This document shows positions 1 through 6,344 of a stretch of 15,836 nt of DNA, in pieces. The notes beneath the pieces were generated by a model. It was not told the DNA's origin and made no database searches. It saw nothing but the letters and a program-made list of their open reading frames with translations. Each line of letters opens with the position of its first letter. Position 1 is the first letter of the stretch. A program made the translations under genes and the position numbers. The stretch is taken from positions 1 to 15,836 of the forward strand of contig JAZNLM010000058.1 of assembly GCA_045579105.1 (NCBI GenBank). Reading direction: 5' to 3'. This DNA comes from Flemingiibacterium sp045579105 (GTDB lineage: Bacteria > Bacillota > Clostridia > Oscillospirales > CAG-272).

Positions 1-289
1 GCTTACCAATGGTGGTGATAACATAGGTCTTGCCGGGTTCAACTATATTGTTGTCTGCGCCTGTCTGGTAAACGGTAATGCCCTTACCGTCGTAAAGACC
101 TCTGAGTTCAACGGTTGCAGCTGCATAGAAGCTTGCAGAACCGGCCCAAGCCATGTCATTAAGCTCTATAGTCTGTCCAACTGCTAAAGTATCAGTCTCC
201 TTTCTTGTCGTATTTGCCGACACGCTTACGGGCACTAATGACAGCACCATACAAAATGTCAGCAGTAAAGCTAAAAGTTTCTTTTGCAT
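1..289 (-). CDS. Secreted protein of unknown function, N-terminal part (cut by window edge)
   Basis: The reverse strand reads from an ATG at 289 to the window edge without a stop, giving 96 residues. The start is supported by AGGAGG at 297-302, 7 nt upstream. The N-terminus is a classical Sec signal peptide: MQKK, a hydrophobic run of about 16 residues, then PVSVSA followed by NTT, so cleavage is likely after residue 25. The mature part is rich in small and polar residues (for example a segment reading LAVGQTIELND and later VEPGKTYVITTIGK) and looks like an extracellular beta-type domain, but I do not recognise the family. It has its own consensus promoter at 473-502. Export is well supported; whether it is anchored to the wall cannot be seen because the C-terminus lies outside the window. 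Confidence 0.8.
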   Translation of the reverse strand, partial: MQKKLLALLLTFCMVLSLVPVSVSANTTRKETDTLAVGQTIELNDMAWAGSASFYAAATVELRGLYDGKGITVYQTGADNNIVEPGKTYVITTIGK

Positions 290-675
290 TTCTTTTCCTC
301 CTAAAAAGATTAAATTTGCCAAGAAATTTTTTTGTTTTTGCACAAGTCGCAAAACAGCGGAGTTCTCGCTTGATTACAAGAGAGCGAACGGCAAATGAAA
401 GGCACAATATTCTCTCCATTCCTTTTATCGCTTTTTGAAAAATGCGCAAAATACCCACTTGGATACATTGTTATTATACCATTACGCACAAATGCTTGTC
501 AAGACAAAAAAATCCATCACACAACATTCTCCGAATATGACAATTTTTGAACAAGATTTTATTGCAAAATGACCAAACTCACGTCGAAAAAGTAATTTTT
601 TATAAAAGGGCCACTGTACATGAGCCGCCTCCTTAAAATTAAAGATAATGCTAATTAAATTATATGGAAGAAAAA
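290..675. other. Intergenic stretch: long leader (290-465) and AT-rich spacer
   Basis: No convincing long gene lies here. The part from about 465 to 290 is the leader of the secreted-protein gene. It contains one imperfect hairpin (around 366-385, a 7-of-8 stem with a 4-nt loop) and an A/T-rich stretch before the ribosome binding site. I could not match it to a riboswitch family. The part from 503 to 675 follows pepT. It is AT-rich, shows no clear rho-independent terminator, and contains a strong Shine-Dalgarno sequence (reverse AAGGAGG, 628-634) in front of a 20-codon reading frame (621 down to 559). That frame is too short to call with confidence. Confidence 0.5.
473..502 (-). promoter_or_regulatory. 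Sigma-A type promoter of the secreted-protein gene
   Basis: On the reverse strand there is a perfect TTGACA (497-502), an 18-nt spacer, and a perfect TATAAT (473-478). Transcription would start near 465, leaving a leader of about 175 nt before the ATG at 289. Confidence 0.8.
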
Positions 676-1899
676 TTACATTTTTGCATATCTTTTTGCG
701 ATTTCGATAACAAGCTGGGTACACTTCTCCATATCCTCAACGCACGCAAACTCCATTTTTCCGTGATGGTTATGCGATGCCGTTCCGAGGTTCGGGCAAG
801 GGAGTCCCATAAACGAAAGTCGGCTGCCATCCGTGCCGCCGCGGACAGGACAACTTACGGGTTCGCCGCCAAGTGCGCGTACAGCCTCGCTCGCGACATC
901 TACAAGGTGACGCTCGGGGAGCACCTTTTCCTTCATGTTGCGGTAGCTTTCCTTTATCTCAATCTCTACAGTTCCCTGCCCGTACTTGCGATTAAGCTCG
1001 TCTGCTACCCGTCTCGCATATTCACATCGGTATTCCATTTTTCCCATATCATGGTCGCGTATGATAAAGGCAAGACGAGCGTTTTCCACAGAACCTTCCA
1101 TACCGGTCAGATGATAGAATCCCTCGTAGCCTGAGGTGTGTTCAGGGCGTTCAAGCCTCGGGAGTGCCGCCATATATTCGTGCGCCACGACAGAGGCATT
1201 GATAAGCTTGTTCTTTGCCTCGCCCGGGTGTATACTCTTTCCGGTTATTTCAACTTTTAGTGCGGAAGCGTTGAAGGTTTCGTATTCAACCTCTCCAAAT
1301 GATGCACCGTCAATCGTATATGCCCATTTTGCGCCGAAGCGCTCAACATCGAAAAGGTCCGCTCCGCGTCCGATTTCCTCGTCAGGCGTAAAGCCGATAC
1401 GTATTTTTCCGTGTTTTATACTATTGTCCGCAAGCAATCGTTCACACGCGGTAATTATCTCTGCAACTCCGGCTTTATCGTCCGCACCCAGGAGCGTGGT
1501 TCCGTCAGTTACTACAAGCGTTTTATGTATATATTTGTTGAGTATAGGAAAATCCTCAACGCGCATCACAATACCGAGATTGTCGTTAAGAACAATATCT
1601 CCACCGTGATATTCAACAGTGCGTGGCTTGGCGTTTTTATCCTCAACCTCGGGCGAAACGTCCATGTGTGCAATAAAGCCGATAACAGGCGCATTTTCAT
1701 ATCCTTCACTTGCCGGAACAGTAGCAAAAAGGTACCCGTTTTCGTCAAGCTCGATCTCAGAAAGGCCGAGTTCGACAAGCTCGTCGCGAAGTACCTTCGC
1801 AAACTCCATCTGCGACGGAGTCGACGGGCAGCATTCGTTATCTTCACACGATGCTGTGCCGTATGTAGCGTATTTCATAAGTCTTTCGTATGCTTTCAT
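676..1899 (-). CDS. pepT: Peptidase T (tripeptide aminopeptidase, M20 family)
   Basis: Cytoplasmic di-zinc aminopeptidase that removes the N-terminal residue from tripeptides, used to finish degradation of imported peptides. The metal and catalytic residues sit where the M20/PepT family has them: H78 and D80 (HMDVSPE), D140 (GADDKAG), E174/E175 (TPDEEIG), D197 (TIDGAS), and the late His in the NHHGKMEF segment after GGTDGSRLSFMGLPCPN. I chose the ATG at 1899 rather than the in-frame ATG at 1905. GGAG at 1907-1910 lies 7 nt from 1899 but only 1 nt from 1905, and the resulting 407-residue numbering matches the E. coli enzyme (408 residues, H78/D80). No obvious promoter or terminator is seen; it may be transcribed alone or by read-through from the dehydrogenase gene upstream. 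Confidence 0.95.
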   Translation of the reverse strand: MKAYERLMKYATYGTASCEDNECCPSTPSQMEFAKVLRDELVELGLSEIELDENGYLFATVPASEGYENAPVIGFIAHMDVSPEVEDKNAKPRTVEYHGGDIVLNDNLGIVMRVEDFPILNKYIHKTLVVTDGTTLLGADDKAGVAEIITACERLLADNSIKHGKIRIGFTPDEEIGRGADLFDVERFGAKWAYTIDGASFGEVEYETFNASALKVEITGKSIHPGEAKNKLINASVVAHEYMAALPRLERPEHTSGYEGFYHLTGMEGSVENARLAFIIRDHDMGKMEYRCEYARRVADELNRKYGQGTVEIEIKESYRNMKEKVLPERHLVDVASEAVRALGGEPVSCPVRGGTDGSRLSFMGLPCPNLGTASHNHHGKMEFACVEDMEKCTQLVIEIAKRYAKM

Positions 1900-1920
1900 T
1901 TTCATTCTCCTTTACTATAG

Positions 1921-1983
1921 GGATACGCAGTTTGGAATACTGTAGCTTTCTTGAAAGAGAGCTACGCAAAGGACTTTATACAA
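1921..1983 (+). repeat. Short dispersed intergenic repeat, copy C (divergent)
   Basis: This copy shares three blocks, in the same order, with copy A at 10536-10596: GGATACGC at the start, TTTCTTGAAA in the middle, and GCAAAGGACTTTATACAA (1966-1983; 17 of 18 identical to 10579-10596). The central hairpin has a different sequence (GTAGCT/AGCTAC) from that of copy A, so the ends are conserved while the stem has changed. Confidence 0.55.
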
Positions 1984-2168
1984 ATAGGGCGATTTTGGCT
2001 AACCGCTTTGATTATCAGCTATTTACGTCCTCGCCAGCCGGGATACAGGGCTACCGGCTGCTAATGGCGCGGTACACAAAGCCTCGGGCGTTAAATTTCG
2101 ATAGAGTATCGGGAGTACCAAACTTCATCCCTGCTTCCATAATCAAAATATGAATGGCGAAGCCAATT

Positions 2169-2209
2169 TAAAGTTCTTTATTGTCGTTGAAAACGGCACT
2201 TTCATTTCA
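2169..2209 (-). repeat. Short dispersed intergenic repeat, copy B
   Basis: Read on the reverse strand, these 41 nt match copy A (10551-10591) at 35 of 41 positions without gaps. They begin TGAAATGAAAG, pass through a small hairpin (CGTT-TTC-AACG, part of GTCGTT-CCC-AACGAC in copy A), and end AAAGAACTTTA. It lies just downstream of the dehydrogenase stop codon and faces copy C. Confidence 0.7.
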
Positions 2210-2228
2210 GGGAAGCACGTTTTCTGTC

Positions 2229-3182
2229 TTAAACTATACGATTAAGTCCCACACCCGTGCTCACAAAATTGTCGAGCGAAGCATCGATAACACCGAGAAG
2301 TCGTTCACGGGCGGCTTTGCTCGCCCACGCAATGTGGGGAGTGATTATACAGTTTTTCGCTGTGAGAAGCGGATTGTCGGGAAGCGCCGGCTCGTTTGCA
2401 AGAACATCCAGTGCCGCACCTGCAATCTTGCCGGAATTGAGTGCATCTGCTACATCACGTTCATTCAGAACTGCGCCGCGAGATGTGTTAATAAGTCTCA
2501 CACCATCACGCATTTTCGCGATAAACTTCGCGTCAACCATTGCACGTGTAGCTTCGTTTAAAGGACAATGCAGCGACACCGCATCAGCCTCAGCGAGAAG
2601 CGTATCGAGAGGCACGTATTTTACAATATCCGTGTCCTCGTGAGCGTGGGCTGTGTGCGCTAAAACGCGCATACCGAGCGCACTTGCGACCTCTGCCACA
2701 CGACCGCCAATGTTGCCGCAGCCAACAAGTCCGAGCGTTAAGCCCTGAAGCTCGGTAAACGGCACTTTTTGATACTGATAACCGGGTATACCCGTCCACA
2801 TTTTATCTTCTACTATCCCCTGCATCCCGTCGAGATCTGCAAAAAGTGCAAGTAAGAACTGAACTGTAAGCTGTGCCACAGATGCAGTCGAATACGCAGG
2901 TATGTTTACAACAGCAACGCCGCGAGCCTTGCATGCTTCAATATCTATCATATCAAAACCCGTACCGAGTGCGGATACGTATTTCACAGTCGGGCACCTG
3001 TCGAGAAGTTCCGCCGTCACCTTGCAGCGGTTGGTAAATACAGCCGTCGCGCCAACGCACTTATCTGCACACTCGGCATCAGGAGTTTTTTCAAAAACTT
3101 CAACCTCTCCGTACTTTTCGAGAAAATCCCACGAGAGGTCCCCTGGGTTGACGGCAAAGCCGTCGAGCACTACTATTTTCAT
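2229..3182 (-). CDS. D-2-hydroxyacid dehydrogenase (glycerate dehydrogenase / hydroxypyruvate reductase type)
   Basis: Cytoplasmic NAD(P)-dependent reductase of 2-oxoacids, 317 residues, the normal family length. The catalytic domain is formed by both ends of the protein, and the Rossmann domain runs from about residue 100 to 285. Visible motifs are GCGNIG (154-159, dinucleotide binding), R235 in NTSRGAVL, D259, E264 in ANEP and the catalytic H283 in TPHIAW. The segments YSTASVAQ and PHIAWASKAAR are typical of glycerate dehydrogenase-like members, so hydroxypyruvate/glycerate is the best guess for substrate, but the family is promiscuous. The residues after the second Rossmann strand (LAHTAHAHE) lack the Asp typical of NAD-specific enzymes. 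The start is supported by AGGAG 7 nt upstream, and a good promoter lies at 3225-3253. Confidence 0.9.
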   Translation of the reverse strand: MKIVVLDGFAVNPGDLSWDFLEKYGEVEVFEKTPDAECADKCVGATAVFTNRCKVTAELLDRCPTVKYVSALGTGFDMIDIEACKARGVAVVNIPAYSTASVAQLTVQFLLALFADLDGMQGIVEDKMWTGIPGYQYQKVPFTELQGLTLGLVGCGNIGGRVAEVASALGMRVLAHTAHAHEDTDIVKYVPLDTLLAEADAVSLHCPLNEATRAMVDAKFIAKMRDGVRLINTSRGAVLNERDVADALNSGKIAGAALDVLANEPALPDNPLLTAKNCIITPHIAWASKAARERLLGVIDASLDNFVSTGVGLNRIV

Positions 3183-3224
3183 AAGTATTCTCCTAAAAAC
3201 AATTTAGCATAAGTTTCTTGTATC

Positions 3225-3253
3225 AGTATATCACATTTACCACAGCAAATCAA
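3225..3253 (-). promoter_or_regulatory. Promoter of the D-2-hydroxyacid dehydrogenase gene
   Basis: The reverse strand shows TTGATT (3248-3253), a 17-nt spacer and TATACT (3225-3230). The start of transcription would fall near 3218, giving a leader of about 35 nt with AGGAG in it. Confidence 0.6.
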
Positions 3254-3293
3254 GACTATACTGTAAATTGAGCGTTTTTCACTTCCGGGCGCG

Positions 3294-3323
3294 CTGACCT
3301 TTCGCGTGTCGTGCGAATATACT
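3294..3323 (+). promoter_or_regulatory. Possible promoter of feoAB
   Basis: CTGACC (3294-3299), an 18-nt spacer and TATACT (3318-3323) lie upstream of feoA. The -10 box is good but the -35 box matches consensus at only 4 of 6 positions. A second TATACT at 3257-3262 has no good -35. I saw no Fur-box-like palindrome, so iron control of this promoter is not shown by the sequence. Confidence 0.35.
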
Positions 3324-3357
3324 GCAGTGAACACTTCTACAACCACGGAGGTTTACA

Positions 3358-3606
3358 ATGTCATACTTATCAGAACTTGTGCCTGGTGAAACGGCGCTCG
3401 TTCTTAATATAGAAAAAAGCGATATCGGCCGTCGGCTCACGGAGCTTGGGCTTGCTCCCGATACACGCATTTACTGCATAGCACGTGCCTCTTTGGGCGG
3501 TCCGTCAGCATATCTTGTGCGCGGTTGTGCCATAGCGTTTCGTCATGAAACGGCGCGTGCTGTTGATATACAGAAGATAGAATCGGGCGGTGAAATATGG
3601 GACTGA
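3358..3606 (+). CDS. feoA: FeoA, small SH3-like protein of ferrous iron transport
   Basis: FeoA is a small cytoplasmic protein needed for full activity of the FeoB iron channel, probably by contacting it. The 82 residues give the usual FeoA pattern: an N-terminal segment (LSELVPGETALVLNIE), the helix IGRRLTELGLAPDT, a strand region with GGPSAYLVRGCAIAFRHETA, and a final strand with the residues AVDIQKIE. The start is set by CGGAGG ending 6 nt before the ATG. The last 10 nt overlap feoB (its ATG is at 3597, the feoA stop at 3604-3606), so the two are translationally coupled. There is no feoC. Confidence 0.92.
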   Translation: MSYLSELVPGETALVLNIEKSDIGRRLTELGLAPDTRIYCIARASLGGPSAYLVRGCAIAFRHETARAVDIQKIESGGEIWD

Positions 3607-5552
3607 ACAGTAAAACCGTACGTGAGGCAAAAAAAAATCAATCACAAGAGCCGCTGACCTTCACCTGCGCTCTTGCAGGCAATCCCAACGTCGGGAAAAG
3701 CTCACTTTTTAACGCGCTCACCGGCTCCACGCAGCATACGGGCAACTGGACCGGCAAAACAGTCGAACTTGCCAAGGCAAATGCTGTGCGCGAGGATATA
3801 ACATTTGTCGACCTTCCCGGAACGTACTCACTTCGTGCACGCTCGCCCGAGGAAGAGGTCGCACGCGACTTTATACTGCACGGCAACACACACGTCACCG
3901 TAGCGGTGCTCGATGCCACGAATATCGAGCGAGGTCTTATACTTGCACTGCAGATAATCGAGCTTACTCCGCGGACCGTCATATGTATAAATCTCGCAGA
4001 CGAAGCGGAAAAGCGCGGTATAAGTATTGACACCTGCGCGCTTTCACAGATACTCGGAGTGCCCGTTGTCAAAACGAGCGCAAAGGGACGGCACGGACTT
4101 CACACACTTTGCGAGGAAATAAGGAGCGTAGCCGTTTCAACAATTGAAAATCCGCCAACACCACTCAAATATACTGCCGAAATAGAAAAAGAGCTTTCAC
4201 TACTGACAGCCAATGGGCGCAGTCGGGGTGAAGTAATTGATGAATGGCTTTGCGAAGACAATGAGGAACGTGAACGTGTACTCACGTCACGCCCTGTAAT
4301 AACCGCGGAAGCGATAGCCTGCGCGGTAGTCAGCGGCAAGTGCGGATATTCGTCGCGCGAATACAAAATAGACCGTGTACTTACACACCCCATACTGTCA
4401 ATACCGATAATGCTTCTGCTTCTCGCCGGCATATTTTATCTAACCATTGTCGGCTCAAACTATCCTTCGGCACTACTTGAAGCAATGTTTGGCAAAATCG
4501 AAGCATGGATATACACCGCCACGAATTTTCTTCCGCTTGCTATTCGTGATGCGCTCGTACTCGGCGTACTTCGCACGCTGTTCCGTGTAATATCAGTTAT
4601 GCTCCCACCCATGGCCATATTCTTCCCGCTCTTCACACTAGCAGAGGATTTCGGACTTCTCGGGCGGATAGCGTTCAATCTTGACGGCGCTTTTGCGAAG
4701 GCAAAGACGTGCGGAAAACAAGCACTCACAATGTGTATGGGACTTGGCTGTAATGCAGTCGGCGTGGTCGGTTGTCGTATAATCGACTCGCCTCGCGAAC
4801 GTATGATTGCTATATTGACGAACAATTTTATGCCCTGCAACGGGCGATTCCCGATACTTATAGCTATGTCCGCTCTTCTCGGTGCAAGTGCCCTCGGCGG
4901 CCTGTCGGGTGCACTTATTATGCTCGGAGCGGTTATACTCGGAGTTGTCGTAACGCTTATCGTTTCACGCATTTTATCGTCAACCCTTCTTCGAGGGAAA
5001 GCATCTATGTTCGTGCTTGAACTGCCGTCATACCGAGTGCCGAACGTTGGCAAAGTTATCGTTCGCTCGATATTTGACCGAGCACTGTTCGTACTTGGCA
5101 GAGCCGCGGCTGTGGCAGCGCCTGCGGGACTTATCATTTGGCTGCTCGCCAACCTGCAATTTGGTGGCACTTCTCTGCTCCGTCACGTTTCCGTGTTCCT
5201 CGACCCACTTGGCAACCTAGTAGGTCTTGATGGAACTGTACTATGCGCATTTATCCTCGGATTTCCGGCAAACGAGATAGTTCTGCCCCTTATCGTTATG
5301 GGGTATTCCGGCACAGGTGTACTTGAAGGCTCCGTGGGAATTGCTGAGATACTAACCACAAACGGATGGGGTGCTTTGCAATATCTTAATATGATAATTC
5401 TTACTCTTTTCCATTTCCCGTGCTCCACCACCGTATTAACGATAAAAAAGGAAACGGGCAGCATTTCTCAAACCGCATTAGCGGTGGTAATGCCGACCGT
5501 TATTGGTCTTATTATGTGTGCTGTTACAACATTTTTTGCGAGATTGTTTTAG
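3597..5552 (+). CDS. feoB: FeoB, ferrous iron transport protein with GTPase domain
   Basis: Inner-membrane Fe(II) transporter of 651 residues, the short form common in Clostridia. The N-terminal G domain has G1 GNPNVGKSS (28-36), the Thr of G2 in TGNWTGKT, G3 DLPG (72-75), G4 NLAD (132-135) and G5 SAK (161-163). A helical linker follows to about residue 255. The membrane part begins at about HPILSIPIMLLLLAG and contains the two Gate repeats, visible as GLGCNAVGVVGCRIIDSPRE with FMPCNGRFPIL, and later GFPANEIVLPLIVMGYSG. The conserved Cys-Asn pair of the Gate (GCN, PCN) is intact. It is coupled to feoA by a 10-nt overlap. Its stop lies only 11 bp from the stop of the convergent gene, and no terminator hairpin fits between them. 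Confidence 0.96.
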   Translation: MGLNSKTVREAKKNQSQEPLTFTCALAGNPNVGKSSLFNALTGSTQHTGNWTGKTVELAKANAVREDITFVDLPGTYSLRARSPEEEVARDFILHGNTHVTVAVLDATNIERGLILALQIIELTPRTVICINLADEAEKRGISIDTCALSQILGVPVVKTSAKGRHGLHTLCEEIRSVAVSTIENPPTPLKYTAEIEKELSLLTANGRSRGEVIDEWLCEDNEERERVLTSRPVITAEAIACAVVSGKCGYSSREYKIDRVLTHPILSIPIMLLLLAGIFYLTIVGSNYPSALLEAMFGKIEAWIYTATNFLPLAIRDALVLGVLRTLFRVISVMLPPMAIFFPLFTLAEDFGLLGRIAFNLDGAFAKAKTCGKQALTMCMGLGCNAVGVVGCRIIDSPRERMIAILTNNFMPCNGRFPILIAMSALLGASALGGLSGALIMLGAVILGVVVTLIVSRILSSTLLRGKASMFVLELPSYRVPNVGKVIVRSIFDRALFVLGRAAAVAAPAGLIIWLLANLQFGGTSLLRHVSVFLDPLGNLVGLDGTVLCAFILGFPANEIVLPLIVMGYSGTGVLEGSVGIAEILTTNGWGALQYLNMIILTLFHFPCSTTVLTIKKETGSISQTALAVVMPTVIGLIMCAVTTFFARLF

Positions 5553-5563
5553 ATATAAAGGGG

Positions 5564-6313
5564 CTACACTCGTCCGTATAAATACGCTCTGCCGCGCATA
5601 CCAACCTGTTCTATCACGCCTAGAAGCATAAGCACACGAAGCGAACGCCACGCCGTCCTCTGTGACATTTTTGTCACCTTGGCAAACTCCGCGGCAGTAA
5701 ATTCCCCGGGTAATAATTGCGGCACAAGCGCCGCATAGTCCGACGGCTTTTCGAGATATACGATATCGCAAAGCTCACTCGGAATACGTTCATATCTCAC
5801 CGCACCGAAGCTCTTGCGGTTACGGCTTTTGCCTGTCAAAAGCTTATAGTCATCAATCGCCATAAAAACGAGCATTAAGCGCACATTTTCAAGCGGAAGC
5901 TTCTCACGAAGCGCATAAAGCTCTGGAAGAATATCCCACGCGTTGCCGCGCTTTGGCGATTTGTGCCGCTCGGAAAGCTCTCCCGTCTCGGGGTCTACCC
6001 ATGACACGTGCTTCACGCTCGCTATCGGATATACAATAGTCACGCGATAATCGGAACGGTACGCTTCGAGTTTTGCGGCAAGCGAAGCAAACGCACGCGT
6101 TTGTATTTCGATTATCTCATCGCCGCGGCAAATATCCGCAACATATCGCCCGATTTTTATCTCGTGGCACGAACTATCGGGTTCAAGAAAGTTTTTGAGC
6201 ATCAAATGGAGAGTCCGCTCACCGAGCGTTCCGATACCGTCACTGTGATGTTCACCGCTATGTACAGTTTCGATGCACTGCACGAAGCGTTGCTTTTGCA
6301 CATCGGTTACCAT
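5564..6313 (-). CDS. Putative PD-(D/E)XK nuclease-like protein with C-terminal winged helix
   Basis: I do not recognise this 249-residue protein by name. The N-terminal half shows a pattern like the PD-(D/E)XK fold: an early helix with Glu (GTLGERTLHLMLKNFL), a strand HEIKIGRYVADI with Asp, then DEIIEIQTRAF, where EIQ would stand for the usual E-x-K. A helix (FASLAAKLEAYRSDYRV) follows, then a strand ending VTIVYPI. The middle segment (residues about 110-190) carries KSPKRGNAWDILPELYALRE and is unknown. The last ~60 residues (EFTAAEFAKVTKMSQRTAWRSLRVLMLLGVIEQV and a short wing GRAYLYG) look like a winged helix-turn-helix. The start is supported by AGGAG just upstream of ATG 6313. It follows the ABC exporter gene by 31 nt on the same strand, so they are probably cotranscribed. 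Fold assignments are by eye. Confidence 0.6.
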   Translation of the reverse strand: MVTDVQKQRFVQCIETVHSGEHHSDGIGTLGERTLHLMLKNFLEPDSSCHEIKIGRYVADICRGDEIIEIQTRAFASLAAKLEAYRSDYRVTIVYPIASVKHVSWVDPETGELSERHKSPKRGNAWDILPELYALREKLPLENVRLMLVFMAIDDYKLLTGKSRNRKSFGAVRYERIPSELCDIVYLEKPSDYAALVPQLLPGEFTAAEFAKVTKMSQRTAWRSLRVLMLLGVIEQVGMRGRAYLYGRV

Positions 6314-6344
6314 TTGTTCTCCTCACCTCACATTCGGTGCGATT

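Larger units (their letters stand above)
1900..2228. other. Structured intergenic region between dehydrogenase and pepT
   Basis: No gene is supported in these 329 nt. The region holds two copies of a short dispersed repeat facing each other (1921-1983 on + and 2169-2209 on -). It also contains several perfect hairpins: GTAGCT (1942-1947) with AGCTAC (1960-1965), CAGCCGG (2035-2041) with CCGGCTG (2054-2060), and CGATA (2099-2103) with TATCG (2107-2111). On the reverse strand it would form the long leader of pepT if transcription reads through from the dehydrogenase gene. It does not match any riboswitch or tRNA I can recognise. Confidence 0.5.

Noticed and set aside
1990..2120. tRNA-like or cyclic-di-GMP riboswitch-like pieces
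   Set aside because: Some D-arm-like and GCTACCGG-type strings occur, but there is no GTTCGA T-arm, no acceptor stem, and no GEMM core.
3183..3357. Fur or DtxR operator for feoAB
   Set aside because: No recognisable 19-bp iron-box palindrome was found; only promoter-like boxes are present.
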